From Planctomycetia bacterium (GTDB taxonomy: Bacteria; Planctomycetota; Phycisphaerae; UBA1845; Fen-1342): a DNA stretch of 64,000 nucleotides. Shown in pieces: positions 35,792 to 44,523 of the stretch. A model generated the notes under the pieces. It was not told the origin of the DNA, did no database searches, and saw only the letters and a list, made by a program, of their open reading frames with translations. Positions within the stretch are counted from its first letter, which is position 1. Each line of letters opens with the position of its first letter. Both the position numbers and the translations under genes were made by a program. The stretch is taken from the NCBI GenBank assembly GCA_015709575.1, contig CP054190.1, positions 1,426,001-1,490,000 of the forward strand. Direction: 5' to 3'.

Positions 35792-36259
35792 ATGTCCCAG
35801 ACAACGCTGAATGCACCGTTCCCACCCGTGTCCCCGTCTGAAGCAATCGGCCCGCCTGTTGCCGTCTATGGAGGTGGCAGCGAAGCGAGCGTGGTGACTC
35901 TGGCTGCGGGCTTTGTCGCCGCGATATTCATGCTGGGCGTCCCGATTGCTGGAGGTGCCTCCACCGGAGCAGTCCTCCTCCTTGGCTCTTTGGGTGTGCT
36001 GTTCTGCCTGCCGTGCATCCTCATTTGGACACGCCAACGACGATGCCACTTGGTCGTCGGTGAGTTGGGCTTTGAGTACACAAACCACCGTGATGAACGC
36101 AGAGTGACCGAGTTCACTCAAATGTCAAAGATCGTTCGAGAATCTGGATTGCTCGCCCACTACATCGTGTACCTCAAGGATGGCACGTCCTTCCGGATGA
36201 TGTTCTTGAGCTATCGCGCCATGAGCGAAGGATGGGAAGTGCTCAAGAAGCACATGTGA
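35792..36259 (+). CDS. small integral membrane protein of unknown function
   Basis: The 155-aa product is chosen from the ATG at 35792 because GAGGAG lies just upstream. Two hydrophobic segments (VVTLAAGFVAAIFMLGVPI and AVLLLGSLGVLFCLPCILI) are followed by a cytosolic beta-rich domain (CHLVVGELGFEYTNHRDERR ... LKDGTSFRMMFLSY) resembling PH-like/YcxB-type folds in appearance. It is not recognised by family. It is divergent from the XRE regulator and shares the palindromic operator, so the pair may form a regulated unit. Confidence 0.75.
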   Translation: MSQTTLNAPFPPVSPSEAIGPPVAVYGGGSEASVVTLAAGFVAAIFMLGVPIAGGASTGAVLLLGSLGVLFCLPCILIWTRQRRCHLVVGELGFEYTNHRDERRVTEFTQMSKIVRESGLLAHYIVYLKDGTSFRMMFLSYRAMSEGWEVLKKHM

Positions 36260-36344
36260 CGGAACTTCCCTGAATGCCCACGCGAAGCGTGGTCGGTGCC
36301 TCACCACGATCGATGACTCACGTGGTGATCAGCGACAGAGAGTT

Positions 36345-36490
36345 CTCCACAGAACATAGCCGAACCCCCTAGGAAGGTGTATAGGTAATGCTCTAGGTTT
36401 TACGGGGGGGCGATTCAGCGCATCAGAGGCGGCGAATGGAGGGCGATTCAGCGCATGAAGGGAGGGCGATTCAGCGTGGATAAGTCGATA
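36345..36490. other. oriV: candidate plasmid replication origin with iterons and DnaA boxes
   Basis: Three direct repeats of GGGCGATTCAGCG begin at 36408, 36441 and 36464; the first two continue with CAT. The third overlaps a DnaA-box-like sequence on the minus strand (TTATCCACG, 36475-36483). A second near match (TTCTCCACA) lies at about 36342. The array is directly downstream of repA. Iterons plus DnaA boxes beside a RepA gene are the standard layout of a theta-type origin. Confidence 0.75.
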
Positions 36491-36516
36491 CATGGGCCTG
36501 CGCGAAATCGGACTCG

Positions 36517-37464
36517 TTAAGCCTTTTGCTGGCTGGTTAGGGCGAGGGAAATCTGGGTGCGTGGGATGGGTGAACGTGAAGGCAGCAGAATCAGGCCACC
36601 GGGGGCGTCACGCAGTCGAGCATCGGCGTACACGGCGCACACCTGCCTGAGTGCGTGACGAAACGACTTCTTGAAGTCCTTGGAGCGGCCATAGTCCTGG
36701 CCGAACTGATCCTTCAGGTTGGACCAGCTCACCTTCGTTCCCAGTGGGTTGTTGACGCGTGGCAGCCGGTGAGCGAGCCACGTGTAGATGTCGAGAGCTA
36801 GAGCAGAGTGTTTCAGGGCTCCCAGAGCCCTGTAGTCAAGCGGCACAGCGTGTCGGGTGAGAGTGTCGTAGAAATCCTCCGACAACTCAAGCTCTCCCGG
36901 CCACAGCGTTCGCTGTGACCCATCATGGTGCCCGTTGAATATCCAGGCATCGAACCGCTTGATCGGCTTCGCGTCGATGGTGGACGCCTTGGCACCGTCG
37001 GTCATCCCAAGAGTCATCCGGCAGGCGGCAAGCGCCTGCATCTGCTTGCGGAGAGCGGTGTAACCCCCACGGGCTCCTCCCGTGGCTTGGAGGCCCAAGT
37101 GCATGAGGAACTGCCGCATGCTGTCGCCAACGTCGATGACCCTGCTCTGGGTTCTGACCGCTTCGGAACTGATATGCACCATGACGAGACGGGGAATCGC
37201 TCCATAGGGCAAAGGTTGCTCGATCCATGACAGCCCGTTCCACAGGCTGCCAGCTTCTAAGAGCAGACTGAGATTTCCATTCGTGCGGTGGTAGCGACGC
37301 TCGGGCGTGTGCTTTCGAGGGATGCCGATCTGGCAAAGTACAGTGTGTGAGAACTGCAAGCGATCTGGCGGCTCCTGACGAATCTGGTCGCTCGCGAAAA
37401 GAAGATTCCATTGCTGTCGCGTCAGTCCCGACGGGGTGACCGGCGGAAGGTCATCCACGGTCAT
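36517..37464 (-). CDS. repA: plasmid replication initiator RepA (RepA_C family)
   Basis: The ATG at 37464 overlaps the preceding stop (ATGA), giving 315 aa; an ATG at 37491 is possible. The protein resembles plasmid-encoded RepA: a winged-helix-type core with RLVMVHISSEAVRTQSRVID, MRQFLMHLGLQATGG and RFDAWIFNG, and ALALDIYTWLAHRLPRVN in the second half. These initiators bind iterons and open the origin. Iterons lie 40-110 bp after its 3' end. The upstream partition genes run in the same direction, giving a parA-RHH-repA cassette. Confidence 0.88.
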   Translation of the reverse strand: MTVDDLPPVTPSGLTRQQWNLLFASDQIRQEPPDRLQFSHTVLCQIGIPRKHTPERRYHRTNGNLSLLLEAGSLWNGLSWIEQPLPYGAIPRLVMVHISSEAVRTQSRVIDVGDSMRQFLMHLGLQATGGARGGYTALRKQMQALAACRMTLGMTDGAKASTIDAKPIKRFDAWIFNGHHDGSQRTLWPGELELSEDFYDTLTRHAVPLDYRALGALKHSALALDIYTWLAHRLPRVNNPLGTKVSWSNLKDQFGQDYGRSKDFKKSFRHALRQVCAVYADARLRDAPGGLILLPSRSPIPRTQISLALTSQQKA

Positions 37465-37748
37465 GACAGATACCCGTTGGCTTTCAGCCACGGCTCAATC
37501 GCCTCCTCCAGAATGTCCTGAAGGGTGTGTGGCTCAATCGCCTTCAGTTGACGTTCGAGCGAAGCTCTCTTGAGGGCGATGGCAAAGTCGGCCCGGACTC
37601 GGGTGCTGATCGGAATGCGGCTGAGTGTGACCGCGCCACTCGCGGCTGCTGGTTCCTTGCTCGCGTAGACAAAGTCGCGTTCCTTTCCCGCGTCAATCGG
37701 CGGCGGCGTGGCTTTCAGTCCGTCTGCGAGCGTCCGTCGGTCAACCAT
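37461..37748 (-). CDS. ribbon-helix-helix partition partner of ParA
   Basis: The 95-aa product has a disordered N-terminal half and a C-terminal segment (SRIPISTRVRADFAIALKRA, TLQDILEEAIEPWLKANGY) with the strand-helix-helix pattern of RHH DNA-binding proteins such as ParG. In small plasmid partition loci such a protein binds the centromere and stimulates ParA. It starts 11 bp after parA and its stop overlaps the repA start. Assignment rests on size, pattern and position. Confidence 0.75.
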   Translation of the reverse strand: MVDRRTLADGLKATPPPIDAGKERDFVYASKEPAAASGAVTLSRIPISTRVRADFAIALKRASLERQLKAIEPHTLQDILEEAIEPWLKANGYLS

Positions 37749-37758
37749 GTCGTCACCC

Positions 37759-38433
37759 CTATCTAGTTTTCTTCTTCACACGTCCGATCGCTTCCTCTGT
37801 GCGAACGGCGAGCGGGAGGATCTCAGCAAACAGTTCACCGACCTCTGTGGCGGCATCGCGAGCCCGTGCTCCCATGTCCCAGACCACCGCCCCCTGGCCG
37901 GGTGCGTCTGCGTATATCTGCCGGAGAATCATCGCCGTCGATGCCAGCGGCAGCGACAGGGCAGCGGCGGCGTCCTTCATGTCCTGTGTGAGCCGGTAGT
38001 TCTTGCCCACCATGCTGAGCACGATGACGGCCTTCGGATGCCCGCCTCGGATGTCCTGGGCCTGCCGGAGAACGTCGGTCGCCTTCGCCAATGCACGAAC
38101 CTCCAGCATGCTCGCTTTGCATGGAACGATGGCAAGGTCGCCGCGGAGCAAGAGCGCACGGCTGGTCTCGGTCTGGCTGCCCGGCCCGTCGGCGATAACG
38201 AAGTCCGTGTCTTGGGCGAGTACCGGAAGTTCATTCAGGATGGTGTCGGGATTGTCGAGACGGACGGCCTTGACCTCGGGCCGCGCCTCACGAATCCACT
38301 CCGACGATGACTGCTGCGTGTCGCAATCGGCAAGGGTGACTCGATGGCCCTGGTGCCAAAGCCATGCTGCGAGGTGGACGGCAAGAGTTGACTTGCCGAC
38401 ACCGCCCTTTGAGTTTGCGACAACGATGATCAT
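37759..38433 (-). CDS. parA: ParA-family partition ATPase
   Basis: The 224-aa protein has the deviant Walker A motif KGGVGKST near its start (ANSKGGVGKSTLAVHLAAWL), DCDTQQSSSEW, and the Walker B-like FVIADGPG. The short length without an N-terminal HTH marks it as the type Ib (ParF-like) group, which pairs with RHH partners, in agreement with the next gene. It moves plasmid copies to daughter cells. Candidate centromere repeats lie directly upstream. Confidence 0.95.
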   Translation of the reverse strand: MIIVVANSKGGVGKSTLAVHLAAWLWHQGHRVTLADCDTQQSSSEWIREARPEVKAVRLDNPDTILNELPVLAQDTDFVIADGPGSQTETSRALLLRGDLAIVPCKASMLEVRALAKATDVLRQAQDIRGGHPKAVIVLSMVGKNYRLTQDMKDAAAALSLPLASTAMILRQIYADAPGQGAVVWDMGARARDAATEVGELFAEILPLAVRTEEAIGRVKKKTR

Positions 38434-38439
38434 GCTTCA

Positions 38440-38610
38440 ACGGCTAGCACGATTGCATGCTGTCTGGCAAGCATTATTTTTTGGCAGCGTACATGCACGC
38501 CGTCATGCCTGACGGCTGGCACGCTGTCCGGCTGTCCATCTTGTCGGCAAGCAGGCAGTGAAGCCAGACTGCCAGCAAGTCGGCATGCTTGCTGGCCTGC
38601 CTGCATGATG
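38440..38610. repeat. candidate parS centromere with inverted and direct repeats
   Basis: Upstream of parA, GGCAAGCA/TGCTTGCC-like words recur (near 38472 and 38545), and a perfect inverted repeat is present: GCCAGCAAG (38571-38579) with CTTGCTGGC (38588-38596) around TCGGCATG. Repeats at this place are usual for type Ib partition sites. The remaining sequence to 38912 shows no gene. Confidence 0.55.
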
Positions 38611-38912
38611 GCTTTCACGGTGAAACTTCTCCTAAGCACCGCTTAGGGGAGACGTCTGACCACCATTTTCTGTGCAGTGCATTTTCGAGTGCATCGGAAT
38701 GGCACTCACTCAGTCAGTCGTCCGAGTGTGTCGCTTCTGCCGTATAAGGCCGTCGCCGTCGGGTTCTCGCAGGGGCCGGGACCCGACGCGAACGGCCGGT
38801 CGGCCTGGTCGAATCAACCCCATCTGCCGGTAAGGTTCCGAGCCGGAGGGTTCCATCTCACGTTACCCCGCGCGGGTCGTGACAGGCGATGCCCCGCCTG
38901 GCGCGGACCGTG

Positions 38913-39092
38913 CTATCGGTCTCGCGGCCTGCTGTTCCTGGCGGCGAGCGCCTCTTCGTAGTACTGATAGGCTCGAACGCGGGTGGACTCCGGGTCGGGC
39001 CAGCCGCGCTGGGCGAGGGCCTGCTCGACGTACGCCGCGAGAGCGCACCCGTGGAACAGGTCGTCAAGGATGGGATGCTGAGAATCGGTCAC
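38913..39092 (-). CDS. small conserved-looking protein, element operon
   Basis: A 59-aa frame from GTG 39092 (MTDSQHPILDDLFHGCALAA, then YYEEALAARNSRPRDR). The GTGA overlaps the stop of the gene upstream, indicating coupling. The N-terminal part of the longer frame (to 39437) runs antisense-like through the neighbouring genes and is rejected. I do not know its family; similarly short proteins with this opening appear in planctomycete mobile elements, from memory. Function unknown. Confidence 0.65.
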   Translation of the reverse strand: MTDSQHPILDDLFHGCALAAYVEQALAQRGWPDPESTRVRAYQYYEEALAARNSRPRDR

Positions 39093-39295
39093 GAGCGCCG
39101 CAGGCTCACGTTGTCGGGGACGTTGTTGAATATCCACTCTTCGATGGCTGCTTGGGCCGCAGCCTGGAGGCAGTGCGTCCGATGCACAGAGAGGTCCCCT
39201 GTCGTGGCTTCCGGGAAGTGCTGAACGACGACTTCCCAGAAGGCGTCCAGCGCACCATCCGTGAGTTCTCGCAGGTTGCTCGTGCTCGCGTTCAT
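39089..39295 (-). CDS. small protein of unknown function, element operon
   Basis: The 68-aa product (MNASTSNLRELTDGALDAFW, then VVVQHFPEATTGDLSV) is helical and acidic with no recognised domain. It overlaps the methyltransferase gene upstream by 4 bp and the 59-aa gene downstream by 4 bp, which supports real coding. Function unknown. Confidence 0.7.
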   Translation of the reverse strand: MNASTSNLRELTDGALDAFWEVVVQHFPEATTGDLSVHRTHCLQAAAQAAIEEWIFNNVPDNVSLRRS

Positions 39296-40032
39296 GAGGG
39301 CCTCCGCTCAAATACCGTGCATACATCGTGCAGGCCGGGAATGAACGCGCTGCGGTAGACCTTGCGGCTGCTGCTCGCTCCGTGGCTGAACCGGATGATG
39401 TCCGTGCAACACTGCCGCAATCCGGCGTCAAAGGCAAGCCGCTTCGTGTGGTACACGAGCGGCACGAAGCCGTCCGCGCGGTCGCAGTAGTCGCCCATCA
39501 GGATTGCCAACCGGCCACCGGGTGCCAGCGCATCGGTACAGTTGGTGATGAGCTGGCGGTAGCGCTCAAGGAACGCTTCCAGCGTCGGCGTCCTGGACAG
39601 GTCGCGCGGGTCGTCCGTGTAGAGCTTCTGCCGCCAGTACGGCGGGTGAATCCAGCAGAAGTCGAACGTGGCGCCCGGGAACGCCGACGGAGAGCAGGCA
39701 TCGACCTGCTGGTGAAGGTCGCTCGACCAGCATTGGATGCCGAGTTCCTGGCACACGTCGAAGCAAGTGCCGCTGCCCGTCATAGGGTCGAGAACGCTGG
39801 ATGGCCGGAAGTACCTGAGCAGGTCCCGGATCAGGTTGCCGCCGCAGTTACCGGGATAGTCGCGCCGGCCGTAGCCGCCTGCTTCTGCAAAGTGATACAG
39901 GCTCGTCAGGTGAGGGACGGGGCTGCCGTTGACGGGAGCCAGCGGGAGTTTCGCGTACCGGCTCGGCGCCGGCTCCACGCGGCGCGGCTCGATGCGCGCC
40001 GAATAGAACGGGTTGATTGCGGAGTGCATCAT
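39292..40032 (-). CDS. DNA methyltransferase (N6-A/N4-C type), orphan
   Basis: The 246-aa protein has motif I as DPMTGSGTCF and motif IV as HPPYW (in DFCWIHPPYW), with a later APGGRLAILMGDY strand. HPPY instead of DPPY or NPPY is a tolerated variant in some families. No nuclease gene is next to it, so it is probably an orphan methyltransferase that marks the element's DNA or evades host restriction. It is 4 bp from overlapping both neighbours (40029 and 39295) in an operon of small element genes. Confidence 0.82.
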   Translation of the reverse strand: MMHSAINPFYSARIEPRRVEPAPSRYAKLPLAPVNGSPVPHLTSLYHFAEAGGYGRRDYPGNCGGNLIRDLLRYFRPSSVLDPMTGSGTCFDVCQELGIQCWSSDLHQQVDACSPSAFPGATFDFCWIHPPYWRQKLYTDDPRDLSRTPTLEAFLERYRQLITNCTDALAPGGRLAILMGDYCDRADGFVPLVYHTKRLAFDAGLRQCCTDIIRFSHGASSSRKVYRSAFIPGLHDVCTVFERRPS

Positions 40033-40277
40033 GGCCTTGCCTCCTCTCGCTGTTCGGCTTCAAAGTGGAGCACCGCCGATGCGAGGATGCAGTCGGTCTC
40101 GACTCCCTGCTGCTCCGCGAAGTGCAGCAGGTCGGCGATGAGGTCGCTGGTGGCGTTCTCCAGGTCGCTGCGGTCCATCGTGTCGGGATGGTCGCCGCCG
40201 CAGGTGCGGGCGGTGAAGTCGGCGAGCGCCTCCTTCGCCCAGGCGGCGCGGTCGGTGTTGGTCGGTTCGTGTGTCAT
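40029..40277 (-). CDS. small protein, element operon
   Basis: Starting at ATG 40277 (MTHEPTNTDRAAWAKEALAD), the 82-aa acidic helical product has no recognised domain. Its leader AGGAGACTCACATG is identical to that of the gene at 40542, suggesting matched translation or duplicated leaders. It overlaps the methyltransferase gene by 4 bp. The frame extending to 40739 crosses that neighbour gene and is not credible. Confidence 0.72.
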   Translation of the reverse strand: MTHEPTNTDRAAWAKEALADFTARTCGGDHPDTMDRSDLENATSDLIADLLHFAEQQGVETDCILASAVLHFEAEQREEARP

Positions 40278-40338
40278 GTGAGTCTCCTTACGATAGAGAA
40301 AGGGCGGGCCTTGCGGCCCGCCCGTGGTTGCGGAAGGG

Positions 40339-40542
40339 TCAGTCTTTCTTGTCGCTCGCGACGCGGAGCGTGACGCGGCCATCGAGCGGCACGACTTCAA
40401 GCTGGATGTTGAAGCCCTTGCCGTCGGCATGCGGCCAGGCGCTGCCGATGCGGGTCCAGAAGCCCTTCTTGCCCTCGCGGTCGCGCACCTGGTAGGCGAC
40501 GTGGGTGGGAGCCTTGGAAGCGTTGGTGTTTGTGTCAGACAT
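40339..40542 (-). CDS. short protein of a family common on plasmids
   Basis: From ATG 40542 (MSDTNTNASKAPTHVAYQVR), the 67-aa product ends GFWTRIGSAWPHADGKGFNI and QLEVVPLDGRVTLRVASDK, a compact beta-rich sequence. Similar short proteins (DUF736-like in appearance) occur on many plasmids; the role is unknown. Its leader matches that of the next gene. It is first in the operon 40542-38913. Confidence 0.72.
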   Translation of the reverse strand: MSDTNTNASKAPTHVAYQVRDREGKKGFWTRIGSAWPHADGKGFNIQLEVVPLDGRVTLRVASDKKD

Positions 40543-41083
40543 GTGAGTCTCCTTTTCTTGAGGTTTCCGGCCGCGCCCATCGCGGCCTGATGGCACGCGG
40601 TAAACGGCCGCTCCAGCCGGAGCGAAGCGTCCGGGTCACAGCGGAAAGTGGGAGGGACCCGGTCTGCAACGCAGTGAAGATTGGGAGGAACCGGCTTTCT
40701 GCTTGACCGGGCCGGCGGCGGCTGTAGCGATGCCGTCAATCAGGCCGTGTGTGGGTGCAGGAGACCGGAGAAAGGTAGAGACGAGCCCGGCACGTCAACG
40801 CCTGTGTAAGCGCCTCGCACAGGAGAACGGGAGCGACTTCCAGGGCGGTTCCGCTTGGTCCGCATCGCCCTGCCACCTTGCAAGGGGATCAACTCCGCCG
40901 GCGAGCCGACGACTTCCTGACCGGGTCGTGGTGGCTGACGCATCCGCAACCCGGCGGGCACAACCTTCGAGGCAATTCAACGGGTTCAAGCGACCCGGCA
41001 TATCTTCACGGAATGTTCACACACGCTGTGCCACGAATGTGGTAAGCAGAAGGGAGCAGTCTCAAAGCAAAGTAGGGGGAGGA
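40543..41083. other. intergenic region upstream of two divergent element genes
   Basis: About 540 bp without a credible gene. It should hold the promoters for the minus-strand small-gene operon and the plus-strand ankyrin gene. The sequence CCGGAGCGAAGCGTCCGGGT near 40615 can form a short hairpin. No further signal is seen. Confidence 0.5.
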
Positions 41084-41755
41084 ATGACGGGACATACACC
41101 AGACGCAGACAGCCTGCGCCGAGCGGCGGCGCGGGGCGACACCGTCCAAGTGGGCGAGTTGCTCAAGAGGGGTGTCAATCCCGGCGCGGTGGGCAGGGAT
41201 GGGAAGACAGCGCTCCATCATGCGGCGCGCACGGGGCGCGTGAAGGTGGTCCGCCAGCTTCTGACCGGTGGAGCGGAAGTGGACGTGGACTCCCAGATCT
41301 TCGCCCACGAGAACAGCGACCGGCGGATTCTGAAACTCCTTCACGATCACGGTATGAACCAAGCCATCCGCAGAGGGAGCAGGGAATGGCTTGAGCGACT
41401 CCTGGCGGACGGCGCATCGGTCAGCGCCCGGAACTCTGACCTCAGGACGCCGCTGCACACTGCGGCAGCGTGTGGAAACGCTGAGGCAGGCGCAATACTG
41501 ATCGATCACGGTGCGGATGTAAATGCCCGGGACTCCGGGGCGGAGACGCCGCTGCACGGCGCCGCCGCGTGCGGCAGTCGCGAGATGGTCGAGCTGCTGG
41601 TGCGCCACGGCGCTGACGCTTCCGCCGAGGACTCGGCGGGGATGACGCCGGAGAACTTCGCCCGGACTATGGGACAGCACGCCGTGGCGGAGATTCTGCA
41701 TCGTGCGAAGCATGACCCCAAGGAGGCGGTCAGACCAACAGGTCACGGCCGCTGA
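41084..41755 (+). CDS. ankyrin-repeat protein
   Basis: ATG 41084 follows GGGGGAGGA directly and gives 223 aa. About five ankyrin repeats are visible, such as GKTALHHAARTGRVKVVRQL, RTPLHTAAACGNAEAGAILI and ETPLHGAAACGSREMVELLV. Ankyrin repeats mediate protein binding; no catalytic domain is present. It lies between the element's small-gene operon and the relaxase. Its partner is unknown. The frame upstream of 41084 to 40703 is low quality and left out. Confidence 0.85.
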   Translation: MTGHTPDADSLRRAAARGDTVQVGELLKRGVNPGAVGRDGKTALHHAARTGRVKVVRQLLTGGAEVDVDSQIFAHENSDRRILKLLHDHGMNQAIRRGSREWLERLLADGASVSARNSDLRTPLHTAAACGNAEAGAILIDHGADVNARDSGAETPLHGAAACGSREMVELLVRHGADASAEDSAGMTPENFARTMGQHAVAEILHRAKHDPKEAVRPTGHGR

Positions 41756-41877
41756 CCGAAGGAGGTCGCTGGCAGGATGCGGCTGTAGCATGGAGCGCCG
41801 GCCGTGAAACGCCGTGAAAGAAACTCGCCATGCGTGCAGGCAGTAACGATTTCTCAACCATTGGGGTGTAGAGTCGG

Positions 41878-44523
41878 GTGATGCTCCGCATCACGCAGAA
41901 CAGCGCACCCGAAGGGGCGAAGAGCTACTACACGACCTCCGACTACTATTCGGAGGGGCAGGAACTCGTCGGCGTGTGGCGAGGCGGAGGCGCTGCCCGC
42001 CTCGGCCTGAGCGGCGATGTCCGCAAACAGGACTGGAACGCGCTCTGCGACAACCGCAACCCGGCGACTGGTGACGTGCTGACGCCGCGGCGCAAGGTGG
42101 ACCGCCGCGTCGGATACGACTTCAACTTCCACGTCCCCAAGAGCGTCTCGATCCTCTACGGCCTGACGCGCGACGATCGCATCCTTGACGCATTCCGTGA
42201 ATCGGTGGACGCGACGATGCAGGACATGGAAGCGGAAATGCAGACGCGCGTCCGCAAAGGTGGCAAGAATGCCGATCGCACGACGGGCAACATGACCTGG
42301 GGCGAGTTCGTCCACTTCACGGCGCGGCCGGTGGACGGCTCGCCCGACCCGCACCTGCACGCGCACTGCTTCGTGTTCAACACGACCTGGGACGAGAACG
42401 AATCCCGATGGAAAGCCGGTCAGTTCGCCGGACTCAAGCGCGATGCGCCCTTCTTCGAGGCGGTGTTTCATTCGCGGCTGGCGCGGCGGCTTGAGGAACT
42501 CGGACTGCCGGTCGCACGCACCAAGCGGGGCTGGGAACTCGGTGGCGTACCTGTCTCTGCTATCCAGAAGTTCTCGCGGAGAACGGCACTCATCGAAGAT
42601 GCGGCGCGGGAGAAGGGGATCACGAACCCGGATGCGAAAGGTGAACTCGGGGCGAAGACGCGCGAGCGGAAGCAGAAGGACCTGACGCTGGACGAGCTGC
42701 GTGAGCAGTGGACCGCGCGCCTCACGCCGGAGGAACTCGCGGCGTTGAACGGCGTGAAGTCACGGCTCGGCGGAGAGGGCATTGCGGAGGATGACCGGCT
42801 TGCCGGCGATGCGATGTCGCGTGCGGTGGGTCACTGCTTCGAGCGCGCATCGGTCGTCCCGGAGCGCACGGTGCTGGCGGAGGCGCTCAAGCGCTCCGTG
42901 GGCGCTGCCTCGCCAGATACCATGAACCGGACGCTTGGCGGGCAGGGGCTTGTCTTCGCGGAGCGGGACGGCCGCAGGCTCGTCACGACGGATGCGGTGC
43001 TCGGCGAAGAGCGCCGCATGATCGACTTCGCCCGGAGCGGCCGCGGCTCGTGCAGGCGGTTGGAACAGACGCCGCACACGTTCAGTCGCGAATGGCTCAA
43101 TGCGGGGCAGAAGCAGGCGGTGGAGCATGTGCTCGGCTCGCCGGACCGCGTCATTGTGGTCCGGGGAGTCGCCGGCACCGGCAAGACAACGATGATGCAG
43201 GAGGCCGTCGAAGCAATCGAGGCGAACGGCCGTCGCGTCTTTACGTTTGCGCCCTCGGCCGATGCGAGCCGCGGTGTTCTCCGTGCTGAAGGGTTTGCCG
43301 ATGCCGACACCGTGGCACGGCTGCTTAAGGATGAGCGGATGCAGGCCGATATCCGCGGGCAGGTCATCTGGATTGACGAAGCCGGTCTGCTCGGCACGCG
43401 GACGATGGCGCAAGTCTTCGACCTGGCGGAGAGACTCGACGCCCGCGTCATTCTCTCCGGCGACCGGCGGCAACACGGTTCGGTGGAACGCGGGGCGGCC
43501 CTGCGGCTGCTCGAAGAGCGCGCCGGTCTCAGGTCGGCGGAGATCCGGGAGATTCAGCGGCAGCGCGGCGACTACAAGGACGCCGTGCGGGCGCTCTCCG
43601 AGGGCCGGACGGAGGACGCGTTCCGGCGGCTGGACGGCCTGGGATGGATAATGGACGTGCCGGAGACGGACCGGTACAAGGCGCTGTCCGCGGACTATGT
43701 CAACACGCTCGCCGAAGGCAAGTCGGCGCTGGTGGTGTCGCCTACGCACTTGGAGGGCGAGTGGATCACCGACGAAATCCGCGCTCGGCTCAAGCAGGCG
43801 GGAAAGCTCGGCAGCGGCGAACGCACCTTCTTCACGCTGGAGAACACCAACTTCACGGACGCGGAGCGTTCCGACGCGGTGAACTACAGCCTTGGCGACG
43901 TGATCGTGTTCCACCAGAATGCGAAGGGATACACGAAGGGTCAGCGTGTGATCGTAGGTGAGGGGCCACTGCCGCTCGATCAGGCGGGCAGATTCCAGGT
44001 GTTCCGTCCCGGCGTGCTGCCGGTCGCACCCGGCGATCTGCTTCGGATCACGCGCAACGGCATGACCGCCGATGGCGAGCATCGGCTCAACAACGGCGGG
44101 CTCTACACGGTCAAGAGCTTCACAACGAATGGGGACATCCGGCTCACGAACGGGTGGACGGTCGCTTCCAATTACGGTCACCTGGCCCATGGCTACGTCG
44201 TAACTTCGCACGCCTCACAGGGAAAGACGGTGGACCGCGTGTTCATCGGCCAGTCGTCAGACTCGTTTCCAGCCTCCTCGCGCGAGCAGTTCTACGTCAG
44301 TGTGAGCAGAGGCCGCGAGCAGGCGACCGTATACACCGATGACAAGGAAGCACTGCTGGAAGCGGTCAACCGGTCGGACGATCGGCTTACGGCGACAGAG
44401 TTGCTGACGGGACGCGACTTGCGTCCTCGCGGGGCCGCCTTGCAGAGACAGGAGCAGTTGGCGACGGCAATGACGGCTACCGGCATGCACCGGGACGATC
44501 GAGGGCTGAACCATGACCGATAG
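41878..44523 (+). CDS. MobF-family relaxase/helicase (TrwC/TraI-like)
   Basis: The 881-aa protein nicks one strand at oriT and unwinds DNA for transfer. Tyrosine pairs Tyr16-17 and Tyr22-23 near the N-terminus and the three-His motif HLHAH (158-162) define the TrwC relaxase domain. The helicase half has Walker A GVAGTGKT (430-437), DEAGL and a late TSHASQGKTV motif. At 881 aa it is near TrwC (966) and shorter than F TraI. oriT was not located; the 120 bp upstream is a natural place to look. Confidence 0.94.
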   Translation: MMLRITQNSAPEGAKSYYTTSDYYSEGQELVGVWRGGGAARLGLSGDVRKQDWNALCDNRNPATGDVLTPRRKVDRRVGYDFNFHVPKSVSILYGLTRDDRILDAFRESVDATMQDMEAEMQTRVRKGGKNADRTTGNMTWGEFVHFTARPVDGSPDPHLHAHCFVFNTTWDENESRWKAGQFAGLKRDAPFFEAVFHSRLARRLEELGLPVARTKRGWELGGVPVSAIQKFSRRTALIEDAAREKGITNPDAKGELGAKTRERKQKDLTLDELREQWTARLTPEELAALNGVKSRLGGEGIAEDDRLAGDAMSRAVGHCFERASVVPERTVLAEALKRSVGAASPDTMNRTLGGQGLVFAERDGRRLVTTDAVLGEERRMIDFARSGRGSCRRLEQTPHTFSREWLNAGQKQAVEHVLGSPDRVIVVRGVAGTGKTTMMQEAVEAIEANGRRVFTFAPSADASRGVLRAEGFADADTVARLLKDERMQADIRGQVIWIDEAGLLGTRTMAQVFDLAERLDARVILSGDRRQHGSVERGAALRLLEERAGLRSAEIREIQRQRGDYKDAVRALSEGRTEDAFRRLDGLGWIMDVPETDRYKALSADYVNTLAEGKSALVVSPTHLEGEWITDEIRARLKQAGKLGSGERTFFTLENTNFTDAERSDAVNYSLGDVIVFHQNAKGYTKGQRVIVGEGPLPLDQAGRFQVFRPGVLPVAPGDLLRITRNGMTADGEHRLNNGGLYTVKSFTTNGDIRLTNGWTVASNYGHLAHGYVVTSHASQGKTVDRVFIGQSSDSFPASSREQFYVSVSRGREQATVYTDDKEALLEAVNRSDDRLTATELLTGRDLRPRGAALQRQEQLATAMTATGMHRDDRGLNHDR

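Noticed and set aside
36408-36476. Possible CRISPR array
   Set aside because: The three GGGCGATTCAGCG copies are too short and unevenly spaced, and they sit beside repA with DnaA boxes, so they are iterons. No CRISPR array was seen anywhere in the window.
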